Shown: piece by piece, positions 17,943 to 26,543 of the stretch
Layout: every line of letters starts with the position of its first letter
Numbering within the stretch: the first letter of the stretch is position 1
Assembly (NCBI RefSeq): GCF_001307765.1
Contig: NZ_LKBA01000019.1
Coordinates: 1 to 64,000, forward strand
Direction: 5' to 3'
Source of the DNA: Aliiroseovarius crassostreae
GTDB taxonomy: Bacteria > Pseudomonadota > Alphaproteobacteria > Rhodobacterales > Rhodobacteraceae
Length of the DNA: 64,000 bases
Made by a program: the position numbers and the translations under genes
The notes under the pieces: model-generated
Database searches by the model: none
Told to the model about the DNA's origin: nothing
Seen by the model: only the letters and a program-made list of their open reading frames with translations

Positions 17943-17967
17943 CAGTTACGACGCGATTACTATTCTG
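17943..17967 (+). repeat. Candidate integrase arm site, left copy
   Basis: CAGTTACGAC, three variable bases, then ATTACTAT lies just before the integrase start. The same arrangement recurs in direct orientation at 27744-27764, 40-60 bases inside the right attachment repeat. Position and repetition suggest integrase arm-binding sites. Confidence 0.55.
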
Positions 17968-17970
17968 AGC

Positions 17971-18999
17971 ATGGCGACGATTCTCAAAACCGATCATGGC
18001 TGGCAGGCTCAAGTTGCGCGGCGCGTAGACGGTAAGTCCGTTCGCAAGGCCAAGACCTTCAAGACCAAACGTGAAGCGCAGGTGTGGGCGCGCGAATTTG
18101 AGGTTGGTATTGCCGCAGGAACCGCTAGCAGCGACACGATGCGACAAGTCTTTGACCGCTACGCCCTCGAACGATCCAAGGGCAAGAAAGGCGAACGCTG
18201 GGAAGTGATCCGGCTCAACAGGTTTGCCGCCGATCTGGTCAGAGGTAAGGCACTGGGGGAATACATCATTGGCGACGTGACAACCGCCGATCTGGTCGCG
18301 TGGCGTGATATGCGCTTGGGGCAGGTCCAGCCCGCCAGCGTGTCGCGGGAAATGAACCTGCTTAAACACGTCTTTGTCACTGCAACAAAGGAATGGGGCT
18401 TGTTGCAGATCAACCCAATGGCCGATGTCAAAAGACCCAAGAGGGCCAAACGGCGCACCCGGCGCGTATTTCAGGATGAAATAGATAAGCTGTCCGAGGC
18501 ATTGGACCTCAATGCAAGCCCTTGGGTGACTGAAAAACAGATCACCGGGGCGATGTTCTTGTTTGCCATCGAGACGGCAATGCGATCCGGGGAAATTCGT
18601 GACATTACCAATAGGCACGTCAGCGGCAACACAGTGCATCTGCCAGAGACAAAGAACGATTTGGCCCGAGATGTTCCGCTGACCACGCGGGCGCTTGAAA
18701 TTCTTGAGGCCGTCAGGGGCAACAAGACCGAACCCGATCAGCATCCATTCGATATTGACGCCGAGAGCCGCGACAGCGTTTTTCGGGCGGCGGTCAAGCG
18801 GGCCAAGATCGAAAACCTGCATTTCCACGACACCCGACACGAGGCGATCACCCGCTTGGCAAAGCGGCTGGAAATTCTCGATTTGGCGCGGATGACAGGA
18901 CATAAGAACCTTAACGAATTGTTAACATATTACGAGGCTTCGGCGGACGAATTGGCCAAACGGCTCAACTCCCCCACTTCCAACGACGACACCAAATAG
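17971..18999 (+). CDS. Tyrosine recombinase (integrase) of the satellite
   Basis: The 342-residue protein starts with an integrase DNA-binding N-terminal region (MATILKTDHGWQAQVARRVD; AP2-like, about 1-50), then a SAM-like core-binding domain (about 55-160), and the catalytic domain. Catalytic residues are visible: Arg in ETAMRSGEIRDI, Lys in the ETKNDLARDVPL turn, HDTRHEAITR (His-x-x-Arg), GHKN His and the nucleophile in LLTYYEAS. ATG 17971 lies 134 bases after the tRNA end. Its 3' end overlaps the convergent AlpA-like gene by 70 bases. It would recombine the 19-bp tRNA-Thr repeats to integrate or excise the element. Confidence 0.93.
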   Translation: MATILKTDHGWQAQVARRVDGKSVRKAKTFKTKREAQVWAREFEVGIAAGTASSDTMRQVFDRYALERSKGKKGERWEVIRLNRFAADLVRGKALGEYIIGDVTTADLVAWRDMRLGQVQPASVSREMNLLKHVFVTATKEWGLLQINPMADVKRPKRAKRRTRRVFQDEIDKLSEALDLNASPWVTEKQITGAMFLFAIETAMRSGEIRDITNRHVSGNTVHLPETKNDLARDVPLTTRALEILEAVRGNKTEPDQHPFDIDAESRDSVFRAAVKRAKIENLHFHDTRHEAITRLAKRLEILDLARMTGHKNLNELLTYYEASADELAKRLNSPTSNDDTK

Positions 19000-19205
19000 T
19001 GCGCACCATCCCCGCCAGATACGCGGGTGAACCGGCCTTCTTTGATCCAGTTGCGAATTGTCTTTTCACTCTTGCCGAGCCGCTCCGCCACGGTGGCGAC
19101 AGGCAACCATGCTTCCGGCTTTGCGGTTGCCTTCATTGCGTCCCGCACCGCCTCGCCGATAAGGTTTCTCAGTTCTTCCGGCGCTATGACGACGACATTA
19201 CTCAT
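18930..19205 (-). CDS. AlpA/excisionase-like HTH protein
   Basis: The 91-residue protein has a central winged-helix motif of the AlpA/MerR-excisionase type: WLPVATVAERLGKSEKTIRN followed by WIKEGRFTRVSGGDGAHYLV. Such proteins direct excision or switch on satellite genes, and alpA next to int is characteristic of Gram-negative satellites. It overlaps the 3' end of the integrase gene convergently, so the two transcripts may interfere. Its ATG (19205) overlaps the stop of the upstream gene by four bases (translational coupling). Confidence 0.75.
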   Translation of the reverse strand: MSNVVVIAPEELRNLIGEAVRDAMKATAKPEAWLPVATVAERLGKSEKTIRNWIKEGRFTRVSGGDGAHYLVSSLEVGELSRLANSSAEAS

Positions 19206-19789
19206 GATTGCTGCGCAGCCTCCAGATCAACACGGGCCGCGATCCGGGCAAGAACAGCACCGACGATTTCTGCGCTGCGATGAACGCCGCTCCAGTATGG
19301 GTGGCGCTCCTCAAACGATAGTTCGATGGGCGCCTCAAAACGGGTGCTAAAATGCTGCTCAGGGTCGCGTGGCCGGTCCTCATAAACGATTGCAGCCGCT
19401 CCGAGGTAAATCTCCGTCGAGATATACACGTTGCCCGCCTGATCAGGTTCCCGGCGGAGAAACCTCAAAAGGGCGACAAGATGTTGCTCAAACGTGTCGC
19501 GCTCTTCTTTCAAAGTCCAGCTTTTGGGGAATGTCGAAACAGACGGTTGAAGGGGCAAGCTGGCAAAGAATTTGCAGCGTTCTGCCGCGCCAGCCGCGCC
19601 CTCAGATGACATAAGCGCAATGAGAAGCCGGGCGACTTCAAGGTCGCTGACGTGATGGGCGCTCCTGCCGCGCCCACTGGAAGACGGGAGATACTCGGCT
19701 TTGCGCAGGCGCTTAACAACGTCTTCAACAACCGAGTGTTTGATGTTCAACTCTTCCGAAAGCATCTCAATTGCTTGGCCAGTGTGCAT
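19202..19789 (-). CDS. Unknown satellite protein with HTH-like N-terminus
   Basis: The 195-residue protein begins with a helix-turn-helix-like segment (about residues 3-60, IEMLSEELNIKHSVVEDVVK, then RGRSAHHVSDLEVARLLIAL), similar in layout to phage repressors that use a winged helix. The rest is mixed alpha/beta with no motif that I recognise. The second ATG (19789) is spaced best from AAGGGG; ATG 19792 is possible. It is cotranscribed with the AlpA-like gene by a four-base overlap. It may be a regulator, but this is inferred. Confidence 0.55.
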   Translation of the reverse strand: MHTGQAIEMLSEELNIKHSVVEDVVKRLRKAEYLPSSSGRGRSAHHVSDLEVARLLIALMSSEGAAGAAERCKFFASLPLQPSVSTFPKSWTLKEERDTFEQHLVALLRFLRREPDQAGNVYISTEIYLGAAAIVYEDRPRDPEQHFSTRFEAPIELSFEERHPYWSGVHRSAEIVGAVLARIAARVDLEAAQQS

Positions 19790-19857
19790 CATATCGCCCC
19801 TTTCATCTGGATGACTACCAGATGGGATTCAGTTTGTCCATACGGAATAAATCCAGA

Positions 19858-20295
19858 TCACACCTCACCACAATCTCGCGCCGCGTTGGCCGGATTGCGC
19901 AGGATGTCGTTTGCCCGGTCCAGTGCAGCAACAGCTTTGCGCATCGCGGTTTCCATGCGTTCCGCGATGTATTTTGCGGCGGTCGGATCCCAGCCCATTT
20001 CTTTATCGCAGGCCACCAGCATCAGATCGGCAAGCGCGGACGAAAGGTGCAGCGCGTCTTCGATCCCTTCGGGATAGTCGCCGTGATCATATTCCAGATG
20101 CCGCAGGGCAAGGTTGATTGCCTCTGCCGGATCGGTAGGAAGCGACTTGCGATACTCGGCTTGGCGCTGGCGCAGTTCGCGGGCGGCAGTCACAGTTTCT
20201 TCAAAAAGTGAAGCGTCAGACAGTGCCATCCCATTGACGGCACGGTTTTCATGGATCGAGACGGGTTGAGGGGCGGTGTTCATTGCATTATCCAC
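19858..20295 (-). CDS. Unknown satellite protein
   Basis: The 145-residue acidic, helical protein (start MDNAMNTAPQPVSIHENRAV; core EETVTAARELRQRQAEYRKS; end MRKAVAALDRANDILRN) has no recognised domain. It is the first gene of the leftward early block (this gene, the HTH-like protein, AlpA-like) and is divergent from the small regulator at 20391. The shared 95-bp spacer holds two inverted repeats that could control both directions. Confidence 0.55.
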   Translation of the reverse strand: MDNAMNTAPQPVSIHENRAVNGMALSDASLFEETVTAARELRQRQAEYRKSLPTDPAEAINLALRHLEYDHGDYPEGIEDALHLSSALADLMLVACDKEMGWDPTAAKYIAERMETAMRKAVAALDRANDILRNPANAARDCGEV

Positions 20296-20303
20296 TTACA
20301 TTT

Positions 20304-20370
20304 GTAATTACGTATTGCATTACATATCGCTTACTTGCCGTCAATGACGTATTTATATACGTTCGTCATT
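20304..20370. promoter_or_regulatory. Divergent promoter with two inverted-repeat operators
   Basis: The AT-rich spacer between the divergent early genes contains GTAAT (20304-20308) with ATTAC (20319-20323), and AATGACGTAT (20343-20352) with ATAC plus GTCATT (20357-20370). Placement suggests autoregulation by the small regulator at 20391. No binding evidence exists. Confidence 0.5.
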
Positions 20371-20390
20371 ACACAACGGAGCGGCTGCAT

Positions 20391-20675
20391 ATGGTTGAAA
20401 AGAAAAAGCTACTGCAAGTTCGTGCAGATGAAGCGTTTTTGAATGAGTTGGACGATTTGATTGATCAGGTTGCCAGCTTAAAAACCCGAGCGGATGCAGT
20501 GCGTTACGCGGTTTCGATAGCGAGGCGATTCGGAACGCCGCGCGAAGCCGATCAGATCACGGTTCGGGATCATTTCTTTGATTACCTCTGGGATGCCAGA
20601 ACCGAGTTTCTTAAAGGTTTGCGCGAAAATGTTGTGCTTAATCCCGGTGAAAGACTGGCGGATCATCAGAAATAA
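20391..20675 (+). CDS. Small ribbon-helix-helix-like regulator
   Basis: The 94-residue protein begins MVEKKKLLQVRADEAFLNEL with a beta-strand then helix and continues LIDQVASLKTRADAVRYAVS, which fits a ribbon-helix-helix (Arc/CopG-like) DNA-binding domain in residues about 5-50. The C-terminal part (HFFDYLWDARTEFLKGLREN) is helical. ATG 20391 follows ACGGAGCGG; the longer reading from 20283 covers the operator region and is unlikely. It is transcribed away from the early block and ends against the bidirectional hairpin at 20678. Confidence 0.6.
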   Translation: MVEKKKLLQVRADEAFLNELDDLIDQVASLKTRADAVRYAVSIARRFGTPREADQITVRDHFFDYLWDARTEFLKGLRENVVLNPGERLADHQK

Positions 20676-20703
20676 AAAGGGCGGGCTTCCGCTTGCCCGC
20701 CCT
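20671..20703 (-). terminator. Terminator of the satellite head operon
   Basis: AGGGCGGGC (20678-20686) pairs with GCCCGCCCT (20695-20703). Read on the minus strand the stem is followed by TTTTTATT, so it ends leftward transcripts from the portal end. It also separates the head operon from the convergent small regulator. Confidence 0.8.
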
Positions 20704-20868
20704 AGCGCCGCGCCCACGGGAGGTTCCCAAAAGGATAGGCGGGCCGCGCTTTGTCGGGGTTAACACACTCGCCGACTTGTGGATCACTTTGGGTCGGGAT
20801 GCCCATCAGGCGATGCCCATGGCGTGATCAGCCATTCCGTTGCCGTGGCGATGCCGTGCCACGGCATT

Positions 20869-21933
20869 TTACCTTTCCCAATCCACCATGCGCATTGCCC
20901 CGGACACGTCAGCGGGCGGTATGCCAGCCTCTTTGGCCTCTGCCATCGTTTTGATGATTGCCGACAGGGCGCGCGCGCGTCCGCCAGCGTCAAAGGCTTG
21001 CAAGGGCCGGATGGTATCAATCGTGACCTCTGCCCCCAGCTTGGCCGAGGCTTCATCCGCCAGAAGCGCGGCAATGGGCTGCAAGGTCCAGATCGCCAGT
21101 TGTCGTTGCGCCTCTCGCACGACAGGGCCGGTTGCGGCGCGATTGAGGAATGACGGCAGGACGCCATAGGCCATGGCGATGCCCTCACGCGCCGCCGCTA
21201 GTGTTTCATCCGTCATGGACTTGGACAGATCAGGCGAAAGCTGATCCGACTTCTGGCCAATCTGGGGATTCATCCCCGCCGCCGTTGCCTGCGCCACGCC
21301 TTCGATCACAAGCGTTGAACCGCGCCGCCCTCGGAATGCGCCGCGCATGGACGCCATGTCATCGGCCCCGGTGTCGGGCAGCGGGACAATCTGAGAGCCA
21401 AGCGGGGCATTCTCAAACGTCTCACTGAGAGCCGATTCCACCGCGTGAAGCATCGCCCCGGTGAGGCTGGACCGGCGCAACGGCGCGGTGCCGATCCATG
21501 GTGTCAGGTGATCAGAGCCGATCCGCAGGTGCAGAACCTCGGCGGCAAGGGCCGTCACCGTGCGCCCGCCCCCAGCTTCGGGGATCGAGAGGCGATAAGC
21601 GCGCGGGCGTCCATCGCGGGTTGTCACGTCCCAATCGGTTGCAGGCACAAGTCCCAATTCGGTGATCAGATAGACCGCCTCGCCATTGAGCGCGACGGCG
21701 CGGGCGATCATCGCCATGTTGGCCCTTGTCAGCAGTTCGGTGCCGGTCACATCCGCCATGGCAAAGCCGCCTTCCCATAGGCTGACGCAGCTTTGCACCG
21801 TTGCCGTCAGTTCGGCCACGCCGCGCCGCCCGCTGATATAGCTATCGCGCGCCGCCATGACTTGCGCGGTGTATCCTGAGCCGCTGGACCGGGTTTCGGT
21901 CGGGCGCAACTTGTTTTTGAGCCATCCAAGCAT
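20869..21933 (-). CDS. Phage portal protein (HK97-type)
   Basis: The 354-residue portal forms the dodecameric vertex through which DNA enters the head. It shows the family layout: N-terminal LGWLKNKL, the clip/stem region ATDWDVTTRDGRPRAYRLSI, EVLHLRIGSDHLTPWIGTAP, and a C-terminal crown helix (AREGIAMAYGVLPSFLNRAA). HK97 portal is about 420 residues, so this one is short, mainly at the N-terminal wing. ATG 21933 follows GGTGGAGGTGAC. It is the last gene of the head operon, two bases after the protease gene. Confidence 0.85.
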   Translation of the reverse strand: MLGWLKNKLRPTETRSSGSGYTAQVMAARDSYISGRRGVAELTATVQSCVSLWEGGFAMADVTGTELLTRANMAMIARAVALNGEAVYLITELGLVPATDWDVTTRDGRPRAYRLSIPEAGGGRTVTALAAEVLHLRIGSDHLTPWIGTAPLRRSSLTGAMLHAVESALSETFENAPLGSQIVPLPDTGADDMASMRGAFRGRRGSTLVIEGVAQATAAGMNPQIGQKSDQLSPDLSKSMTDETLAAAREGIAMAYGVLPSFLNRAATGPVVREAQRQLAIWTLQPIAALLADEASAKLGAEVTIDTIRPLQAFDAGGRARALSAIIKTMAEAKEAGIPPADVSGAMRMVDWER

Positions 21934-21935
21934 TG

Positions 21936-22514
21936 TCACCTCCACCGGATCGCGGCGGGGCGGTGCGCCAGACGCTTTGCCACCTCACCAATGGGTTGCC
22001 AGTTCCGGGCTTCGATCTGTGCTTGGGGATAGGCGGGTTTCGTGACCGCGCTGATTTCGATCAGGTCCGCCGCCTTGATGGTGCGCAGGATCGCATTGCC
22101 GCGTTCCTCTACCGTCTCGCCGCCGGGGCGGACGCGAAAGCCGGGTGACAGACCGCGCACAAGGCCAGCGGCGTTGGCGGTCAGGAAGTCCCGCACATAG
22201 CTGACCTGCCCCATGTCAGCACTGATTGTCGCCTCTATGGTCAGCGCGTCGTCATTTTCGGTCAGGGTCAGAGTGCCGGCGGAACGTGACGCCAGCGGCT
22301 TGTTGAAGTCATGGCCGGACAGAAAATGCACGTCCTCGCCGCGTTCCAGCCAATCCGCAAAGGCACGGGCTGCGATCATCTCACGACGCTCACGCCCTGC
22401 GCCAATGCCTTCGGCCAGCACGGTTTCCCGACCATATGGGAAGGATGCCCGAAGGCGGGTTTCCCCGCCCTCGGTGCGCAGCTCTAGGCTGCCAATGTGA
22501 GCGCCCCAGAGCAT
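21936..22514 (-). CDS. Prohead protease (HK97/S78-type)
   Basis: The 192-residue serine protease would remove the capsid delta domain during maturation. Family features visible are DVHFLSGHDFNKPLASRSAG with the catalytic His, and GLVRGLSPGFRV with the catalytic Ser region. The core is about residues 25-165. Its ATG overlaps the stop of the capsid gene (TAATG). In most HK97-like phages the protease precedes the capsid. Here the transcribed order is capsid, protease, portal, a reversed arrangement. Confidence 0.85.
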   Translation of the reverse strand: MLWGAHIGSLELRTEGGETRLRASFPYGRETVLAEGIGAGRERREMIAARAFADWLERGEDVHFLSGHDFNKPLASRSAGTLTLTENDDALTIEATISADMGQVSYVRDFLTANAAGLVRGLSPGFRVRPGGETVEERGNAILRTIKAADLIEISAVTKPAYPQAQIEARNWQPIGEVAKRLAHRPAAIRWR

Positions 22515-23785
22515 TATGCGGCTTCCAGTTCGAGGCCGGTCAGCAGTTCAAGCTGAGCCGGGCGCGCAACGGTCACATCCATGGTTGCCAGCGCCGTGAT
22601 GCGCAGACCGCCGGATTGTGCATCGCTATAGGGATCGCGGATCATGTCCACCGCGCCCCATGCACCGACAAAGATGGGCGCGACACCGCCCGCCGAGGTG
22701 GTCAGCAGCGAAGAGGTTGCAGAGGGCGTCCCAGACGGCGCGGCAAGCGCGTTGTTCGTCATGGCGATGTTGGCCGAGGGCAGGTTTTTCACCAGCCGGT
22801 CCCATTCGGAAACCGCCGTGCCGCTGATCAACACACTGTCCAGATAGTCCCAAAGTTCGGGCCGGATCAGCGCCCGCACCGCATCCGGCGAACCGGCGGC
22901 ATTGGCGGTCATGAAGCGGGTGACGGCAGAGCGGAATGCGCCCCAGCTTGCCAGTGCATCCACCGCCGTGGACGTGATGCCGTAGGTCGCTGCCCCGGTG
23001 ATCACGCCAAGCGGCTGACCATTGGCCCCGGTGCCGAGGAATGCAGCCTGATCCATGGCCGCGCCCATTGCGCCGTTCATGTCACGCCGCACCGCCTGTT
23101 CAAGCGCTGCCCCGGACTGCTTGAGCGCCTTGCGGGTGATCCGCATCTGAATGCCAAGGTTGTGATCCGGTGCCATGGCGCGGTCAGTGGTGGCGTAGGT
23201 GGTCGGACCTGCCACGTTTGCCGTCTCGCCATCTGCCCAGCCCGCCGTGACGGCCGAGGTCGTCACCGGCCATTCCACCGCGCCAGCGTCGATGCTGATC
23301 ATCTGCGCCCCCATGCGCGCCGCCACACTGTCCGGGAACAACCGGTCGATGATGGGGCGGGTCTGGATCTGGTTCGGTGTGCCGCCCGCGACGGTTTCAC
23401 CTGCCCGGACTTCGAGGGCCTGCCACGGAACCGGGATGCCACGGAAACCGCCTGCGCTGCGCAGTTCGGTCACGATTTCCGCCGTTTGCCCGTCAAGCTG
23501 ACGCCCTTCGTCCAGGGCAAGCGCGACCTGGCGCATCTCGAAACCGGCCATGAGTTCGGCCCATTCCTGCGCAGAGCGGGTTTCCAGTTCGTCGCCAGCA
23601 TCGCGGCGTTCGGTGTCCTCGGCAATCAGGGCGGCGCGGTAACGGGTTTCGTTGGAACGGTATTCCCGATCCAGTTCATCCATCTTGCGCACTTCGTCCT
23701 CGGACGGGGTTTCCTTGCCCGCCAGTTCGGCGAGGTTCTGGCGGATTTCGCTTTGCCGCCGGGCGATCTTCACTGATTCGAGCAT
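22514..23785 (-). CDS. Major capsid protein (HK97 fold)
   Basis: The 423-residue protein has an N-terminal coiled-coil scaffold (delta) domain (about 1-110, RRQSEIRQNLAELAGKETPS onward) and then an HK97-fold shell domain: TRPIIDRLFPDSVAARMGAQ, QMRITRKALKQSGAALEQAV, the long spine helix, FLGTGANGQPLGVITGAA, and C-terminal PIFVGAWGAVDMIRDPYSDA. These are typical for Phage_capsid family members. ATG 23785 follows AAAGGATAAC. It lies two bases after the HNH gene. Confidence 0.92.
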   Translation of the reverse strand: MLESVKIARRQSEIRQNLAELAGKETPSEDEVRKMDELDREYRSNETRYRAALIAEDTERRDAGDELETRSAQEWAELMAGFEMRQVALALDEGRQLDGQTAEIVTELRSAGGFRGIPVPWQALEVRAGETVAGGTPNQIQTRPIIDRLFPDSVAARMGAQMISIDAGAVEWPVTTSAVTAGWADGETANVAGPTTYATTDRAMAPDHNLGIQMRITRKALKQSGAALEQAVRRDMNGAMGAAMDQAAFLGTGANGQPLGVITGAATYGITSTAVDALASWGAFRSAVTRFMTANAAGSPDAVRALIRPELWDYLDSVLISGTAVSEWDRLVKNLPSANIAMTNNALAAPSGTPSATSSLLTTSAGGVAPIFVGAWGAVDMIRDPYSDAQSGGLRITALATMDVTVARPAQLELLTGLELEAA

Positions 23786-23787
23786 GG

Positions 23788-24126
23788 TTATCCTTTCTGC
23801 TCAACAGGGGTGGTATCGGGCCGCGCAAGCGACTCGACTGCTTGCCGCCAATCTCGGCGGTCCTCTCGGGGCGGGGGATGCCCGCACTCGATCCTTGTTT
23901 TTCGGGTGTGGCAACCGGGGCAAAGCGCCTGAAGGTTGCGCGGCTCATAGGACAGTTCGGGATGCGTCCTGACCGGCTTGATGTGATCCACTTCCAAGCG
24001 CCCGCCGCAGCCGCAGGACTTGCAGCGGTATCCGTCGCGTTCGAGGATTTCAGCCCGCAGCGCCTTCCAGCGTTTCGTTCGGGTGACTTTTCGGGAATGC
24101 CGGTGATGCTCTTTGCGGACGCTCAT
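23788..24126 (-). CDS. HNH endonuclease
   Basis: The 112-residue protein has the complete HNH core: ILERDGYRCKSCGCGG (two zinc cysteines), LEVDHIKPVRTHPEL (catalytic His), then YEPRNLQALCPGCHTRKTR (Asn, His and the second CxxC). In HK97-like phages an HNH protein next to the terminase is needed for DNA packaging with cos cleavage. Four-base overlap with the head-closure gene and a two-base gap to the capsid gene show operon membership. Confidence 0.9.
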   Translation of the reverse strand: MSVRKEHHRHSRKVTRTKRWKALRAEILERDGYRCKSCGCGGRLEVDHIKPVRTHPELSYEPRNLQALCPGCHTRKTRIECGHPPPREDRRDWRQAVESLARPDTTPVEQKG

Positions 24127-24464
24127 GGCACGTCATCCGATTTGGCGGTAATTTCGAGAAATGCGCGGTTGTCTGGGACTTCCTTGATGCCGTCGATCTC
24201 GAAAGTGATTCCGTCATGCACAAGGCGGTCATACCGGGCGATGCTGCGCCCAAACGCCGTGGCGCGGATGATGAAACGGGTCACAAGCCGATTGTCCCAA
24301 TGCGCCGCGCTGACGCGCTCTGCATCTGACACGTCGCGCCGCCGCGCGAAGATCGGGACGCCAAAATCGGCCCAATCTTGCACCCAGTTTCCGTATCCAT
24401 CCGGGGTTGATGTTGCCCGCTGGATTTGAATCCGGCGGCTGAGATTTCCGGCGTTCAAAACCAT
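24123..24464 (-). CDS. Head closure / head-tail adaptor protein
   Basis: The 113-residue protein matches the SPP1 gp16/HK97 gp7-like head-closure family: NAGNLSRRIQIQRATSTPDG with the YGNWVQDWADFG start of the beta-barrel, ending AFLEITAKSDD. It would sit between the portal-connector and a tail. Its presence without any tail gene is the element's main structural hint that tails come from another phage. It overlaps the terminase stop by ten bases and the HNH gene by four. Confidence 0.75.
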   Translation of the reverse strand: MVLNAGNLSRRIQIQRATSTPDGYGNWVQDWADFGVPIFARRRDVSDAERVSAAHWDNRLVTRFIIRATAFGRSIARYDRLVHDGITFEIDGIKEVPDNRAFLEITAKSDDVP

Positions 24465-26161
24465 TGCATTCTCGCTTTCGTCTGGGGTTGAGCCGCCACG
24501 CGCGCGCCTTGTGCGACGGCCAGCACCGACGCGGCGGCGGCGTCGATCCGGCCCGTGCTGCGCGCCTTGGCGATCTTGATGTTGTTGGCGGGGTCTCTGA
24601 GGCAGACGGTATCGGCGAAGGCAGAGCGCAAAAGCAGGGACGGCTTGGCCTTCACCTGCCCGTCAAAGGCGGCACGGCGGAACCGCTCTGCATCTTCGCC
24701 ACCATCACGGAAGCCCTGACCACGCCAGACCAGCGGCGCGCGGATCCCGGCGCGGGCAATGGCTTCGCCCAATTCAGCCTGCTTGTAGCGGTCCATGGTC
24801 AGGGCAAGGATCGGCTGATCCTCAACATGGCGCATGACTTCGACCAGCCACGGGGCAACCGGCACCGTCTTATCGCCGAGGACGCTCAGTTCGCCGCGCT
24901 CTTGCATCTCGACATACCGGCCCGCCACGCCATCGGTCTGCCCCCGGTCCAGCAGGTTCGGCATGGAGGGGAAAGTGCCGAGGCATTCGAGACGGCCAGT
25001 CGCAGGCCAGTAGAACGCCGCCGCCGTCATGGATGCAGAGCCGCCAAGGTCGATCCCGATCACACAACCACCCTCACGCGGCGGCAGGCTATTGGTTTCG
25101 CAGCTAAGCCATTCGTCCAGCGTGATCAGCATGTCGCGGGCTTCACCGGACACGCGCTCATTGCGGTTGTAGAGGCGGAAGGATGTGAGGCTTGATCCGC
25201 CCCGCGCAATCGCCCGTTTTGCTTGCGCTTCCAGCCATTCCAGCGATCCGCCGATTCCATGCGGCGCGCCGGGGTTGGCGATCAGCAGGCTTTCGGGGTC
25301 ATCGGCAGGCAAGCCCGGCGCGGGTCGATGCTCTTGAACGTAGGTGCCGGGCAGAGGGTCGTCTATCCACCGGGAAAAGGGGTGCGTGTCGTCGCTGGCG
25401 GATGTGCTGATCAGGAAGGCGCGGCCATCGCGCTTGCCCAGACCGGACAACAGCGCGTGTTCCAGTTCGTCGCCCCGGTCCAGCGCCCAGTGACCGCGTT
25501 CGTCCAAGATTGCCATTGTTGGAGCGCCGCCGAGGGCGGACTTGCCATCTGCCGCGATCACGCGCAGCACATGCCCGCCGCCATCGCCCTCAAACTCGAT
25601 TTCGAGGCGTGGGGCGCGGCGGTAAATCAGACGGCGTTGCAGTTCGAGGGGAAGGGTCGCAGCAAAACCGGCGACAAAATCCCAGATGATCCGGCCCTGA
25701 TCCCGCGTCCGGGCGGCTGCGATGATTTCGCGCCGGGGCTGGCGATCCCAAACGCCGATCAGACCGCCGAGGGCAAGGCCAGCCGTGATCGCGGATTTGC
25801 CGTTGCCGCGCCCGATGCTGAGAATGGCGTTGGCGGTGTCGTCTGCCATCGCCCCAGTGATGAATTTGCTCTGGAAAGGGGCGAGGGAAACCGGCTTTCC
25901 GGCGTTCGGGCCTTCCGGGATGCGAAGTCCATGCATGAATTGCATAGCTCGTTCGGCAGGCGTTCCCTCAGCATCCTGCGCGAAAAGAGAAAACTCCCAT
26001 CCACGGTTCCCCGCATGGACAGATGTTGCGGCATTGGGACCAGTTTCGGGATCGGCTTTGATGCCATCGAACAGATCGGCGCGCGCGGCCTCACGGTCGG
26101 ACTCCAACAGCGAACCGTCTGCTTTCCTCCACTCTCTTTTTTTCGTTGCCGCGTCTGACAT
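24455..26161 (-). CDS. Terminase large subunit (TerL)
   Basis: The 568-residue packaging motor has an N-terminal ATPase: adenine/Walker A region AILSIGRGNGKSAITAGLAL, Walker B with catalytic Glu in MAILDERGHW, and the coupling motif FLISTSASD. The C-terminal RNase H-like nuclease has the metal Asp in IGIDLGGSASM, a second acidic site in ALTMDRYKQAEL and the last Asp in RIDAAAASVLA. Length and order fit the HK97-type terminase family. A small terminase is not recognisable upstream. The 380-bp non-coding stretch before this gene may hold the packaging site. Confidence 0.92.
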   Translation of the reverse strand: MSDAATKKREWRKADGSLLESDREAARADLFDGIKADPETGPNAATSVHAGNRGWEFSLFAQDAEGTPAERAMQFMHGLRIPEGPNAGKPVSLAPFQSKFITGAMADDTANAILSIGRGNGKSAITAGLALGGLIGVWDRQPRREIIAAARTRDQGRIIWDFVAGFAATLPLELQRRLIYRRAPRLEIEFEGDGGGHVLRVIAADGKSALGGAPTMAILDERGHWALDRGDELEHALLSGLGKRDGRAFLISTSASDDTHPFSRWIDDPLPGTYVQEHRPAPGLPADDPESLLIANPGAPHGIGGSLEWLEAQAKRAIARGGSSLTSFRLYNRNERVSGEARDMLITLDEWLSCETNSLPPREGGCVIGIDLGGSASMTAAAFYWPATGRLECLGTFPSMPNLLDRGQTDGVAGRYVEMQERGELSVLGDKTVPVAPWLVEVMRHVEDQPILALTMDRYKQAELGEAIARAGIRAPLVWRGQGFRDGGEDAERFRRAAFDGQVKAKPSLLLRSAFADTVCLRDPANNIKIAKARSTGRIDAAAASVLAVAQGARVAAQPQTKARMQWF

Positions 26162-26543
26162 TGTTTCCTCGTTTCGCGCGTAGCGCTTTGTTCAATCGTT
26201 GTGCTCTTGTCCCTCTGCTCGATGGTGAGGGTCGGAGCGAAGGGCATAGGACGACTGCCCACAGCGCGCGGCTGCGGCAGTCCCTAAGCCCTCTGCGTGA
26301 AGTCACCTGCTCGCCGGAGCCGGGCCATCGCTTGGGCCTGATCAGTCGTGCGTTCCCGCTGATCAGTCGGTTGCTGCTTGCGACACCATGAACGCGGTGC
26401 CGGGGATCGGGCCTCAACCTTTCGGACTGCCCTTTGCCTTTGATCCCGCCCGTGGTAGGCTGACCGATGTGGAGCCACCGTTGCTAACCCGTTCCACTAC
26501 ATCGGCCCTGCGTCTGGGGTGGCGCGCAGGGTCGCCGCTTTCG
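26162..26543. other. Non-coding gap upstream of the terminase
   Basis: No frame on either strand gives a convincing gene. It is a candidate for a packaging (cos) site or an internal promoter, because it separates the connector genes from the terminase. No specific signal is seen. Confidence 0.35.

Noticed and set aside
17524-18903. 459-codon minus-strand frame covering tRNA-Thr and the integrase
   Set aside because: It crosses a tRNA gene and a recognised integrase; its tRNA part gives the common spurious LLITNQLLYQLSYRG-type peptide.
22436-23776. 446-codon plus-strand frame opposite the capsid gene
   Set aside because: Shadow of the HK97-type capsid gene, no motif.
20869-26161. Gene transfer agent cluster
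   Set aside because: Rhodobacterales GTA clusters have tail and baseplate genes, no integrase and no attachment repeats; this element has the opposite pattern.
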